Position numbers and translations under genes: made by a program
Notes under the pieces: generated by a model
The model's database searches: none
What the model was told of the DNA's origin: nothing
The model's input: the letters and a program-made list of their open reading frames with translations, nothing else
Assembly: GCA_964640725.1 (NCBI GenBank)
Contig: CAZXIJ010000051.1
Span: 1 to 16,933 of the forward strand
Origin: CALHVX01 sp964640725
GTDB lineage: Bacteria; Pseudomonadota; Gammaproteobacteria; Pseudomonadales; Azotimanducaceae
Length of the DNA stretch: 16,933 bases
Direction of reading: 5' to 3'
Shown: one piece after another, positions 1 to 7,539 of the stretch
Layout: the number at the start of each line of letters is the position of its first letter
Numbering within the stretch: the first letter of the stretch is position 1

Positions 1-119
1 TTGCCCCAGGAAGAGAAGGCGCCTTCGAGGCTTCCGCTGGCGAGTTCTGCGGCCTTTGCCGGTGCGGCGGCGAGGGCGCCCAGGGCGGCGAGAGCTACGG
101 CTAAGATGATGTTTTTCAT
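1..119 (-). CDS. N-terminus of an exported protein (partial)
   Basis: Only the first 39 codons are inside the window; the gene runs off the left edge. The peptide opens MKNIILAVALAALGALAA and continues through an Ala-rich stretch to a likely signal-peptidase site around AKA-AEL (residues 22-26), so the product is probably periplasmic or secreted. The start is supported by AAGGA about 9 nt upstream of the ATG. It lies downstream of zur on the same strand after a 176-bp gap, so it may have its own promoter or be read through from the zur operon. The visible mature residues (AELASGSLEGAFSSWG) are not His-rich and I do not recognise the family. In related clusters a zinc-induced periplasmic protein (ZrgA/DUF2796) sits in this neighbourhood, but nothing visible supports that here. 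Confidence 0.6.
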   Translation of the reverse strand, partial: MKNIILAVALAALGALAAAPAKAAELASGSLEGAFSSWG

Positions 120-198
120 ACTAAAGATTCCTTGTTCCGTGTCGTTGAATGGCCAGGCCATGGAGCACATTTAAGCGTTCACGAGCGCGCGGCAACAT

Positions 199-214
199 GC
201 CCGGGGCCCCGGGC
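199..214. terminator. GC-rich perfect palindrome, possible terminator downstream of zur
   Basis: A perfect 16-bp palindrome, GCCCGGGGCCCCGGGC, lies about 80 bp past the zur stop codon. It can form a 6-bp stem with a 4-base loop. On the plus strand it is followed by TTTAT; on the minus strand, the direction of the zur operon, the run of T is poor. It could be a weak terminator or a transcript-end stabiliser. The rest of 120-295 shows no gene. Confidence 0.35.
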
Positions 215-295
215 TTTATGTCTGATCATCCAGAATGGCGTGGCACGGGTTAGTACAGTGCTGCGCCCAACGGAGGACGGCACTCGGTCAGCGCT

Positions 296-769
296 TCAGG
301 GGTTTTCGGTGGCGCAGCTGCCGCAGAGGCCTTTAATCTCGACGACGGCGGCCTCCGGACGAAAGTCGTGTTGGTCTGCGATCTTGCCCAGGAGCGTGCC
401 AAGTCGCTTAGATTCCACCTCGTCAACATGGCCGCAGTTTGAGCAGAGCAGGTATTGGCTTTCGTGCGCATGTTCCGGATGGACGCATGGCAGGTACGCT
501 TGAGCTGTCTCTAGTCGATGCACCAGGCCGACCTTCACGAGAAAGTCTAAATGTCGGTAGACAGTGAGTGGCGCAATCTTGCGCTTCTGACGTTTTTCCA
601 GAAGCGCGATGAGCTCATAGGCGGATAGCGGACGGTTGCTAGCCTGCATTTCTGCGTAAGCCGCGAGCCGCGCTGGGGTCAGCCGCTCGCCTGCTTGCGC
701 ACACCGCTGCTCCGCGAGCTTGCGCCATTTCTTCGGCAGGTGATGCGAATTGACTGGAGCTCTAGCCAA
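296..769 (-). CDS. zur: Zinc uptake regulator Zur (Fur family)
   Basis: A Fur-superfamily repressor of 157 aa. The N-terminal half (about 1-85) is the winged helix, with the recognition stretch LTVYRHLDFLVKVGLVHRLE. The C-terminal half has the dimerisation domain with two CxxC pairs, CSNC (109-112) and CGSC (149-152), which form the structural zinc site in this family. A second ligand set is visible: H84, C95, the His cluster at 97-102 and acidic residues near 117-119. The ending (FRPEAAVVEIKGLCGSC) is much closer to E. coli Zur (QSQVVEVQGLC) than to Fur. Translation probably starts at a TTG preceded by AGAGAAGAGA; an in-frame stop lies shortly upstream. It is the last gene of the merC-ABC-DUF3299 operon, 60 bp after its neighbour, so its level may follow the targets it represses. 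Zur identity rests on sequence plus the surrounding zinc genes. Confidence 0.92.
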   Translation of the reverse strand: MARAPVNSHHLPKKWRKLAEQRCAQAGERLTPARLAAYAEMQASNRPLSAYELIALLEKRQKRKIAPLTVYRHLDFLVKVGLVHRLETAQAYLPCVHPEHAHESQYLLCSNCGHVDEVESKRLGTLLGKIADQHDFRPEAAVVEIKGLCGSCATENP

Positions 770-829
770 GGCAGATCTCTTCTCTCTCTAGCAACGCCGA
801 TACTATATCGCGATCAGCGACTGGTGGCT

Positions 830-1660
830 TCATGGCTGCGCCAGACGAGCTTCATGGAGGCGATAGACGACACCCACGTCGCTTGTGTGCTGCGGTTCAA
901 ATCGGCCCTCTAGCACTACAGCCTCCCAGGTAACCTCGATCCCATCTTCGGAAAACACTTCAACGGCGCCGGCCGGGCCACCGGGCATGTGGAAGAAGCA
1001 GCTTGGCGGGTTGGAGGTCAGCAGAAAACGCTTTTGGCTTTGCTCCGGGTCCAGCGGCATCATAAAGCCCGATAGCTTTACCGTCTTGCCTGCTTGCTTG
1101 TTAATCGCTTCGGGAAACTCGGCGACCATGATCCGCTCCTCGTAGCGAATACTGGCGCTCATGAGCTGATCCCAGGGTAGCCCGCCCTCTACGGTAGGGG
1201 GCGCTTCATAGCCGAGCGCTTCTCTGCTGATGACGTTGATAAAGATTTCGGTGATGGCCTCGCCAAATTCGACCCGGACTTGATCCATTCCCATCGGGCC
1301 GCCCACCACCGCAAACTCGATGACGCCGTACTCGTCGGTGGTGTCTCGACTCGATACTTCTTTCGGTTTCAGGAGCTGGCTACCGCCTTCCATGAAGAAC
1401 TTCGGTTTTGCCCCCGGGATTGGTTGTTCTTGCGCGGTTTCCAACCGCACGGCCAAGTGTGTGAGGTCTTGCTGGAGCACATCGACGATGTACCGACCGC
1501 GATCGTCTACCCAACCGGTTTCAAGCAACGGTGTGATTCTGACTCTGATCGGGTCCTGATCGGTCACTGGTGTGGTTTCCGCTGCGGCTGCAGGCTGCGT
1601 TGCGCCACAGACAAGCAGCAGCCAGACCCAGGTGCCCAGGGTAAGGAGCTTAGTATTCAT
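830..1660 (-). CDS. DUF3299 exported protein of the zinc-linked ABC operon
   Basis: A 276-aa exported protein with a signal peptide (about 1-27, ending QPAAAA). The middle part (about 35-145) looks like a beta-rich domain. The C-terminal part (about 160-276) matches DUF3299: GKTVKLSGFMMPLD followed by RFLLTSNPPSCFFHMPGGP, where C221 and H224 are candidate metal ligands, and a closing beta segment GVVYRLHEARL. Its ATG overlaps the permease TGA (ATGA), so the two are translationally coupled. From general knowledge, the same trio (MacB-like ATPase, permease, DUF3299) occurs in Pseudomonas aeruginosa PA4064-PA4066, which is induced by zinc depletion. The molecular function is not established. The N-terminal extension before the DUF is longer than in single-domain DUF3299 proteins, and it may be a metal- or partner-binding addition. 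Confidence 0.85.
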   Translation of the reverse strand: MNTKLLTLGTWVWLLLVCGATQPAAAAETTPVTDQDPIRVRITPLLETGWVDDRGRYIVDVLQQDLTHLAVRLETAQEQPIPGAKPKFFMEGGSQLLKPKEVSSRDTTDEYGVIEFAVVGGPMGMDQVRVEFGEAITEIFINVISREALGYEAPPTVEGGLPWDQLMSASIRYEERIMVAEFPEAINKQAGKTVKLSGFMMPLDPEQSQKRFLLTSNPPSCFFHMPGGPAGAVEVFSEDGIEVTWEAVVLEGRFEPQHTSDVGVVYRLHEARLAQP

Positions 1661-2925
1661 CGGCCCGCCGCCAGTGTTTTTGCAACATCCGTTCGATAGG
1701 CCTGTACCGCCGGAATGGCGGCGGCGATGATGCCGACGCCAAATAGACCCAAGAGCAGTGTGGTTTCGGATGAGATCCAGGTCCAGCCCGTGAGCGTCAC
1801 ACCGCGCGTCTGTTCAAGCCAGGTCCCAAGCAACTCCAGCACGCCGTGTCCCGCAACGAAGCCCAGCGTCACCCCCAGCAACGTGAGCAACAGGCCCTCC
1901 AGTAGCAGGATCCACAGCAGCTCCCAACGTGTTGCGCCCAGGCATCGAAGTATGGCCAGTTCACCTCGGCGCGCTCGCAGAGACCCGTACAGCGCTGCGA
2001 ATACTGAAAGCGCCGCGGTCAGCACTAAGGCCCAGGAAAAGGCGCTCAGCCCCTCGAGCCCGATGCTGACCAGCTGCAACAGTCTCGAAATTTCCATGGC
2101 CGGCGAGGCCGCCTGGATGGCGCCATCGGCGTTAATCTGCCGCGGCAGTGTCATCGCCGCCAGGGGTGACTGGTATTGGATCAGCATGGCGGTGATCTCT
2201 CGTCCATGCTCGGATGGGACTTCGTCTGCATGGTGATGCTCATCGTCGCTACGCTCACCCGGCGTATCGTGATGGTCATTATGCGCCACGTCTTGCTCCT
2301 CGCCGTGGTGCGTGTCATGCAGCGCCCAAACACTCTCGAGCGACGTCAGGATCAGACGATCGACCACGGTGCCCGTGGGGGCCAGCACGCCGACAACCTC
2401 ATAGGGGTCGGATTGATGATCTGCGCCACCTTCCGCGATGCCGTGCGCCCCAGCAAAGCGGGATCGCACGGCAAGACCGGTCGTACCTGCAGCTGCAGCA
2501 CCCACGACAGCCTCCAGGGGGGTGTTCCAGAGCCGCCCGTTGGTTAGCTCGGCACTGTACAGCTGCAAGAAGTCGGGTGTGGTGCCGACGATGCGCGCTC
2601 CGCGGTAGCTGTCGCCCAAAGAGATGGGAACTGCTGCTGCCACTCGCGAATCGGCCGCCCAGCGGTTGGCTGCGGCCTGATGAATGTTTCCCGGCGGGAT
2701 GTCTGCGTGATAGACGGCGGCAAGGACCAGCTGCACCGGACTGCCTTTCGCGCCAAGCACGAGATCAATGCCGCGGGCGTCCCGGGCCATGGTGCTAGCC
2801 AGCTGCTCGCCTGCCAGAAGCAGAATGACAATGCTGGCTGTGCCCAGACCCATGAGCACAACGTTCACAGTAGACGTGAGCGGCGACAAGCCGAGGTTCG
2901 CGATGGCTAGGCGCGCCCAGGTCAT
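1657..2925 (-). CDS. FtsX/MacB-type ABC permease with His-rich periplasmic loop
   Basis: A 422-aa inner-membrane permease with the layout of the MacB/LolC/FtsX class. One membrane segment lies near the N-terminus (about 18-40), followed by a large periplasmic region (about 41-285) and three C-terminal membrane segments (about 290-315, 335-360, 385-410). The motif RARRGELAILRCLGATRWEL (318-337) is the cytoplasmic coupling segment of this class. The loop at 203-240 is strongly His/Asp/Glu-rich, with ten His in 38 residues (HDTHHGEEQ, HNDHHD, DDEHHHADE), a probable zinc-binding insert. Its start overlaps the stop of the ATPase gene and its end overlaps the start of the DUF3299 gene by 4 bp. Members of this class do not import substrates across the inner membrane; they usually extract or expel substrates or act mechanically on periplasmic partners. 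A role in releasing or handing over zinc in the periplasm is therefore inference. Confidence 0.9.
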   Translation of the reverse strand: MTWARLAIANLGLSPLTSTVNVVLMGLGTASIVILLLAGEQLASTMARDARGIDLVLGAKGSPVQLVLAAVYHADIPPGNIHQAAANRWAADSRVAAAVPISLGDSYRGARIVGTTPDFLQLYSAELTNGRLWNTPLEAVVGAAAAGTTGLAVRSRFAGAHGIAEGGADHQSDPYEVVGVLAPTGTVVDRLILTSLESVWALHDTHHGEEQDVAHNDHHDTPGERSDDEHHHADEVPSEHGREITAMLIQYQSPLAAMTLPRQINADGAIQAASPAMEISRLLQLVSIGLEGLSAFSWALVLTAALSVFAALYGSLRARRGELAILRCLGATRWELLWILLLEGLLLTLLGVTLGFVAGHGVLELLGTWLEQTRGVTLTGWTWISSETTLLLGLFGVGIIAAAIPAVQAYRTDVAKTLAAGR

Positions 2926-3575
2926 AGGGCCGGTGCCAGCTCAAGTTCTCGTTCCAGGCTGCCTCGTATCCGCTCGTCGTGGGTCACAACGATCAGTGCT
3001 GCACCGATGGCGGCGGCCGATTCCCGAAGCAATCGAATAGCGCTTTCGGCGTTCTGATTGTCGAGGGCAGAGGTCGGCTCGTCGGCAATCACCAGGCCGG
3101 GGTTGTGAACTAGCGCCCTGGCAATGGCGACTCGCTGGGCCTGTCCCTGACTGAGCGTTGACGGCCTCTGGCTCGCAATCTCGTTGATGCCCAGCTGGCC
3201 CAGCAGTATCCCTATGGCGGCAGTGTTGACGGGAACTCTGGCCAGGCGCTGGGCCAGCGCGATGTTCTCCAGGACCGTAAGCGCGGGCAGCAGATGGAAC
3301 CGTTGAAAGACCATGCCCAGGTGCTGACCGCGGAACCGGTCCAGCTGCGCGCCGGAAAGCGCAGACAGATCCTGATCGAGTACCCGGATCGAACCTACGC
3401 TCGGCCGGATGAGGCCGGCCAGCAGGTGGAGGAACGTGGTCTTGCCGCAGCCAGAAGGACCCAGCACGGCCATAGTCTGCCCGCGCTGTAGTTGACAGCG
3501 GTTTATGCTCAGCGCCTCGCTGTCTCCGTAGGAGAATCGCAAATCGGCGACATCGACGGCTAGCGAGTTTGGCAT
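2922..3575 (-). CDS. ABC transporter ATPase (MacB/LolD-like)
   Basis: A 217-aa nucleotide-binding subunit. Walker A is GPSGCGKTT (39-47), the Q-loop is at Q91, the signature is LSQGQ (141-145), Walker B with catalytic Glu is LVIADEPT (161-168), the D-loop is SALD (169-172) and the switch His is H199. The motif LGMVFQRFHLLPALTVLENI is typical of the LolD/MacB ATPase group. I chose the ATG at 3575 because it is preceded by AAGGAAG at correct spacing and the protein then begins just before the first beta strand. A longer in-frame reading would extend back into the MerC gene without family-like sequence. It lies 13 bp after the MerC stop and overlaps the permease start, so it pairs with that permease to energise a zinc-linked periplasmic machine. 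Confidence 0.92.
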   Translation of the reverse strand: MPNSLAVDVADLRFSYGDSEALSINRCQLQRGQTMAVLGPSGCGKTTFLHLLAGLIRPSVGSIRVLDQDLSALSGAQLDRFRGQHLGMVFQRFHLLPALTVLENIALAQRLARVPVNTAAIGILLGQLGINEIASQRPSTLSQGQAQRVAIARALVHNPGLVIADEPTSALDNQNAESAIRLLRESAAAIGAALIVVTHDERIRGSLERELELAPAL

Positions 3576-3588
3576 CGCACTTCCTTGG

Positions 3589-4107
3589 CTATCCGCTCGG
3601 ATACTCGGCCGCCTCGGGTGCTGGGGCAGACTGCGAAACGTTTCTTCGAAAGACCGCCCATCGCCACAGGTGTGCTGTCGCCAGCATGGTCGCCCCGAAT
3701 ATCGTGAGCCCCTTCTCGTAGCCTTCGAGCAAAGGGACAAAGGCGGCTAGGAACAAGAGCCCCAGCCCCGCTGGCGCGACGGCAAGGAAGGGCCAGGTGC
3801 CTCGCATCGGCAGGGATACCCAGGCGACCCAGAGCGTTGCCGGTGCCGCTGCGATCACCAGGACGTGGTGTATGAGCTCGTTGTCGGACAGCAGACCGAC
3901 GAAGGGCAACATTGATGCCAGTAGCGGCAGTGCCAGACAGTGCACCAAGCAGAGTCCAGACAGCACAGCCGCGTACAGATCGGCTCGGCCGACGCTGATG
4001 CTTGCTGTGGCCTGAGGGTTGCTAGAACTCACGAGAGGTGCCTGTAGTTCGCGGCGTAGCGCTTGGCGAAGCGAAGGGTTGCTGACGGGGTCTTCATTCC
4101 TGGTCAC
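3589..4107 (-). CDS. MerC-domain membrane protein
   Basis: A 172-aa protein. Its N-terminal 40 residues are hydrophilic and are followed by four hydrophobic helices (about 45-70, 78-100, 105-128, 133-152). The first helix contains GLCLVHCLALPLL (51-63), with the paired cysteines C53 and C57 characteristic of the MerC domain. Classical MerC carries Hg(II) across the inner membrane. Stand-alone MerC-domain proteins also occur next to zinc genes, where their substrate is unclear. No merA, merT, merP or merR is present, so mercury resistance is unlikely. The start is uncertain: the GTG at 4107 fits the frame but has a weak ribosome-binding site, and an ATG a few bases downstream is in another frame. 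It is the first gene of the leftward operon, directly behind a Zur-box-like site. Confidence 0.82.
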   Translation of the reverse strand: MTRNEDPVSNPSLRQALRRELQAPLVSSSNPQATASISVGRADLYAAVLSGLCLVHCLALPLLASMLPFVGLLSDNELIHHVLVIAAAPATLWVAWVSLPMRGTWPFLAVAPAGLGLLFLAAFVPLLEGYEKGLTIFGATMLATAHLWRWAVFRRNVSQSAPAPEAAEYPSG

Positions 4108-4114
4108 TTAAGGC

Positions 4115-4135
4115 GATGTTATAACGTATACGATC
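4115..4135. promoter_or_regulatory. Zur box upstream of the merC-zur operon
   Basis: A 21-bp imperfect palindrome with matching arms GAT..TATA and TATA..ATC around a central base; one arm contains GTTATAAC. This resembles the gammaproteobacterial Zur consensus (TGTTATA-N-TATAACA). It lies 8 bp ahead of the merC start on the minus strand and covers TATAAC and TATACG, the likely -10 region. Binding of Zn-loaded Zur would block this operon, including zur itself. Confidence 0.75.
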
Positions 4136-4182
4136 GGGGTCGCTATCCGATTGCTGCAGCGCTTGCTATTTCGCGTCAAAAG

Positions 4183-4198
4183 ATATGATATAACATAT
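4183..4198. promoter_or_regulatory. Zur box overlapping the znuD promoter
   Basis: The 16-bp near-palindrome ATATGATATAACATAT differs from its own reverse complement at two positions only and matches the Zur half-site (TATAACAT). It overlaps a plausible plus-strand -10 (TGATAT at 4186-4191), with a weak -35 TTGCTA at 4163-4168 at 17-bp spacing. It sits 25 bp before the receptor start, so repression of znuD under zinc sufficiency is expected. Confidence 0.75.
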
Positions 4199-4222
4199 TA
4201 ATAATGGTTCGGAAGGTTTGCC

Positions 4223-6307
4223 GTGTCTTATCGACTCTTGCTCCGCCTCGCGGCGGCTGCCTTTTGCATGGCGCAGGGCTTGGCGATCCCGGTCCACGCA
4301 GAATCGGTTGCCGACAATTCGATTGAAGAAGTGATCGTCCGGGCGCATCCGCTGTCCGCCGAGGGCATGACGCAGCCTTTGGAGGTCCTCGCTGGTGAAG
4401 CGCTCGAGCGTGCGCGTGCCCCTTCGATCGGAGAAACCTTGCGCGATCTTCCCGGTGTGCACTCTTCAAGCTTTGGGCAAGCGGTTGGACGGCCAGTAAT
4501 CCGCGGTCTGGGCGGGCCGCGGGTCAAAACGATGGAAGACCGAATCGACAGCATGGATGTAGCCGTTTCGAGCCCGGACCACGCGACCACGATCGAGTCC
4601 TATGCGGCGGAGAGCATTGAGGTGCTCAAAGGGCCTAGCACCCTCCTGTATGGCACGGGTGCCATTGGCGGGGTCGTGGACGTCCACACCGGTCGGGTAC
4701 CGCATCGGATGCCGGAGCGGGTCGAACTGCGCGCAGAGGTGCTCGGTGCCGACAACGCTGATCAGCGAACCGCCAGCGGGCGTCTCTCGGCCGGTGCGGG
4801 AAATTTCGCTTTCCACGTCGACGGCAGCTACCGTGATGCAGACGAGTACGATATCCCAGGCGAGGTTGAGTCGGCCGCGCTGCGCGCCCTTGAGGCTGCC
4901 GAAGAGGACCCCGACGACGGCGATCACTTAGACGAAGAGAGCGCGGCCGGTTTTTTGCCCGGTAGCGAACTGGAGACCCTTGCCGGCGCGGTGGGCGTAT
5001 CTTATGTCGGAGAATCAGCGTTCGTCGGGCTCTCTGTGTCGACCTATGATGCGGAGTACGGATTGCCGGGCGGCCATGGACACGAGCACGAAGGTGATGA
5101 AGAAGGCGACGGCGAAGAGGGAGAAGAAGGCACGCCGTCGCTGGATCTGGACCAGACCAGAATCGATATCGAAGCCGGATGGCAGGCACCGATGGCGGGC
5201 ATCGCGTCGCTCAACTTTCGATTTGGCCGCAACGACTACGAGCACACAGAAACCGAAGGCAACGGCGAAGCGGGCACCGTTTTCAGCAACGAAGCTTTCG
5301 AAGGCCGGCTGGAGCTAACCCATGAGGCATGGCGTGGTGTCCGGGGCGCCGTTGGCGTGCAGTTTTCGGACCGCGAATTTTCGGCGATTGGAGAAGAAGC
5401 TTTCGTTGAGCCCGTCGATACCCGGACCTCTGGCGTGTTTTACGTCGGCCGGCGCGATAGCGGGCATTCTTCGCTGGAAGCAGGTATACGCTACGAGAAG
5501 GTTGAGCATGACCCCAGCTCAGGACGCGCCCGCAACTTCGACGTAGGGGCAATTTCCTTAGGCCTCTCGCGAGCGATCGCGCAGCCCTGGATGGTGAGCG
5601 CTCAGTTTGACTACTCGAGTCGTGCGCCGGTCGCGGAAGAGCTGTACTCCAATGGCCCCCATCTGGCGACGCAAAGCTTTGAGATTGGCGACGAAAACCT
5701 CGATTCGGAGCGTGCCGCTAACGTTTCCGCAACGATTGCCTACGATGGTGATCCGCTTCGAGTTGCCCTGTCCGGCTACTATACCGATTTTTCGGACTTC
5801 ATCTTCGAGGCGGCAACGGGTCAAACGATGGATGAATTGCCGGTTCTGCAGTGGCGCCAGGGCGACGCGACGTTCACCGGTGCGGAGGCCGATCTGAGCT
5901 GGCGCGCCGTGAGCTGGCAGACGGGCACTGTGACCTTGAACGCAGGGTTGGATCTCGTCCGGGCGCGTTTGTCCACCGGCAGCCAACGAAACGTTCCCAG
6001 AACGCCGCCGCGGCGGTGGCGTCTGGGCGTCGCGATGCAGTGGCGCAGCGCTGCGGTAGAGGTTACCTGGCAGACGATCGCGTCGCAGCGCGATGTCGCT
6101 CTTGGGGAGCTACCGACCGATGGCTACAACGACTTGCGGGTTCATCTCTCTTACGACTTCAACCTTGGCGAGCAGAGCGAGCTGCAGCTGTTTTTTAACG
6201 GCCGCAACCTGACCGACGATGAGCAGCGCTATCACACCTCGTTTATCAAAGACTTTGCGCCGCAGCCCGGGCGGACTCTGGAAGCTGGCGTTCGGTTGCG
6301 TTTGTAG
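4223..6307 (+). CDS. znuD: ZnuD-type TonB-dependent outer-membrane zinc receptor
   Basis: A 694-aa TonB-dependent receptor. The signal peptide ends at about PVHA-ES (residue 26). The TonB-box/plug region (about 34-160) includes IEEVIVRA, LPGVHSSSFGQAVGRPVIRG and the conserved ESIEVLKGPSTLLYGTGAIGGVVDV. The remainder forms the 22-strand barrel, ending in the outer-membrane signature TLEAGVRLRL. Extracellular loops carry acidic and His-rich inserts: LEAAEEDPDDGDHLDEES (223-240) and GHGHEHEGDEEGDGEEGEEG (284-303). The following NDYEHTETEGNGEAGTVFSNEAFEGRLEL segment resembles neisserial ZnuD. The start is a GTG with GGAAGG 6 bp upstream; a nearer ATG at 4204 is out of frame. Zur-box control and the neighbouring zinc genes support zinc as ligand over haem or siderophores. 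Energy would come from TonB-ExbBD encoded elsewhere. Confidence 0.93.
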   Translation: MSYRLLLRLAAAAFCMAQGLAIPVHAESVADNSIEEVIVRAHPLSAEGMTQPLEVLAGEALERARAPSIGETLRDLPGVHSSSFGQAVGRPVIRGLGGPRVKTMEDRIDSMDVAVSSPDHATTIESYAAESIEVLKGPSTLLYGTGAIGGVVDVHTGRVPHRMPERVELRAEVLGADNADQRTASGRLSAGAGNFAFHVDGSYRDADEYDIPGEVESAALRALEAAEEDPDDGDHLDEESAAGFLPGSELETLAGAVGVSYVGESAFVGLSVSTYDAEYGLPGGHGHEHEGDEEGDGEEGEEGTPSLDLDQTRIDIEAGWQAPMAGIASLNFRFGRNDYEHTETEGNGEAGTVFSNEAFEGRLELTHEAWRGVRGAVGVQFSDREFSAIGEEAFVEPVDTRTSGVFYVGRRDSGHSSLEAGIRYEKVEHDPSSGRARNFDVGAISLGLSRAIAQPWMVSAQFDYSSRAPVAEELYSNGPHLATQSFEIGDENLDSERAANVSATIAYDGDPLRVALSGYYTDFSDFIFEAATGQTMDELPVLQWRQGDATFTGAEADLSWRAVSWQTGTVTLNAGLDLVRARLSTGSQRNVPRTPPRRWRLGVAMQWRSAAVEVTWQTIASQRDVALGELPTDGYNDLRVHLSYDFNLGEQSELQLFFNGRNLTDDEQRYHTSFIKDFAPQPGRTLEAGVRLRL

Positions 6308-6310
6308 CCG

Positions 6311-7516
6311 CTAGCGTGCTGTCGCAGTGGGCGTGATGATCGTTGCGGATTGCTCAAGCATGAGCCATTCGCCGCCGCTGGTCTGGTACGGCACTTTCAC
6401 TTGGCAATACGGGGCAGACTCGGGAACGCGGTACGGCGCGTAGCTGGCTTCGAGGGCGACGGTCTGTTTGCCCTCGGGCAGAATCTCCAGGCCTGGAATC
6501 GTCGCGGGCGTGAAAGACCAGCGATTGTCTCCTGAGGAACAAGCAAGGTATGCGTCAATTGCGCGCTCGGTCGGGTTGCGCAACTCGAGCTTGACCCTGT
6601 ACCGGCCGTCTGCCACAGCCTGCGCGCTGACGGTCTCGCTGAGCAGACGCCGCTGCAGCTCGAAGTAGTCGTAGTTGTCTGATGGGCTGACGAAGCCGAT
6701 CGGTCGGACCGCATCGATTTCGACCGAGGCGAGGCTGATCTCTTGGTCTTTCACGGCAATCTGCAGCAGGTGATCGAACCCTCCAAGACGCGGGTCGGTG
6801 GTGACGCCGTCCCCCGAGTTGTTTGTCATGACATAGTGCACACCGTCTCGCACTTCGTGGTGGTAATGATGGTGGTGCCCGTAGATGACATAGTCGACAC
6901 CGTGCCGGACGAAGAGTTCGTGAAGTTCGTCGGCGCGAGATAGAAGCCGTGGGGGCCGATGCAGGAAAACGAACCGGTGAGTGGCCTGCTCGCGTTCGAG
7001 CACACTCGACAGCCATCGACGCTGCTCCGGGTCGATGCCGTTGGGCGCTTGGCTGGAGTCAGAGTTCAAGACGATGAACACGGCGTTGCCGTAACGAAAA
7101 CGGTAGTGGAGCGCCCCCCATTCCTCGACGAAGAGTTGCTCCAGCCTGGGATCAACCTGGCGCTCACCGTTGAAGACATCGTGATTGCCCGGCACCGCGT
7201 AAAACGGTATCGGTGCGAGTGGAGCGATTTGTTTGCGAAACCGGCGCCATTGCTGCTGCACAACGGTGAGATCGTCTACGTAGCCGTCAATCAGATCACC
7301 GACTTGGATGACGAAGGCTGGGCCCAGCAGGCGAACTTGATCGATCGTGCGATTGTAGCTTTCCGGATCATCGAACTGGCTATCGCCGAGCACAACGAAA
7401 TGAAATGCAGTCTCTGCTGCTGCTGGGGCTTCAGGTAAGGCGGAGCCGGGGTCTGCTGTCGCGGAGGCGGACAGCAGAATCAATACCCGCAGGGCGAATG
7501 TGGTTAGTCTTGACAC
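6311..7516 (-). CDS. Exported calcineurin-like metallophosphoesterase
   Basis: A 401-aa protein with a signal peptide (about 1-21). The N-terminal catalytic domain (about 37-240) has all the metallophosphatase blocks in order: VVLGDSQFDD (D45), QVGDLIDG (D74), PGNHD (109-113), FLHRPP (H186) and YGHHHHYHH (212-220). These bind a two-metal centre, often Zn, Mn or Fe. The C-terminal part (about 255-400) looks like a beta-sandwich domain (YRVKLELRNPTERAI, LPEGKQTVALEASY). The GHHHHYHH run is richer in His than the usual GHxH. It starts with GTG 23 bp after the permease stop, so it probably belongs to the permease operon. Its stop lies 3 bp from the znuD stop, converging with no visible terminator between. 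The substrate is unknown; phosphate release from organic phosphates in the periplasm, or nucleotide hydrolysis, are possibilities. Confidence 0.85.
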   Translation of the reverse strand: MSRLTTFALRVLILLSASATADPGSALPEAPAAAETAFHFVVLGDSQFDDPESYNRTIDQVRLLGPAFVIQVGDLIDGYVDDLTVVQQQWRRFRKQIAPLAPIPFYAVPGNHDVFNGERQVDPRLEQLFVEEWGALHYRFRYGNAVFIVLNSDSSQAPNGIDPEQRRWLSSVLEREQATHRFVFLHRPPRLLSRADELHELFVRHGVDYVIYGHHHHYHHEVRDGVHYVMTNNSGDGVTTDPRLGGFDHLLQIAVKDQEISLASVEIDAVRPIGFVSPSDNYDYFELQRRLLSETVSAQAVADGRYRVKLELRNPTERAIDAYLACSSGDNRWSFTPATIPGLEILPEGKQTVALEASYAPYRVPESAPYCQVKVPYQTSGGEWLMLEQSATIITPTATAR

Positions 7517-7539
7517 TCTGATGCTGCTCGCCGGTTCGC

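Noticed and set aside
798..810. CGATA-CTA-TATCG inverted repeat ahead of zur as a further Zur box
   Set aside because: It has only 5-bp arms and lacks the GTTATA/TATAAC core. At most it is part of a weak internal promoter.
3576..3740. Extended N-terminus of the ABC ATPase
   Set aside because: The extra 55 residues lie inside the MerC gene, are unlike ABC ATPases, and the ATG at 3575 has a good RBS.
3589..4107. Mercury-resistance (mer) operon
   Set aside because: Only a MerC domain is present. No merA, merT, merP or merR is seen, and the surroundings are zinc genes under a Zur box.
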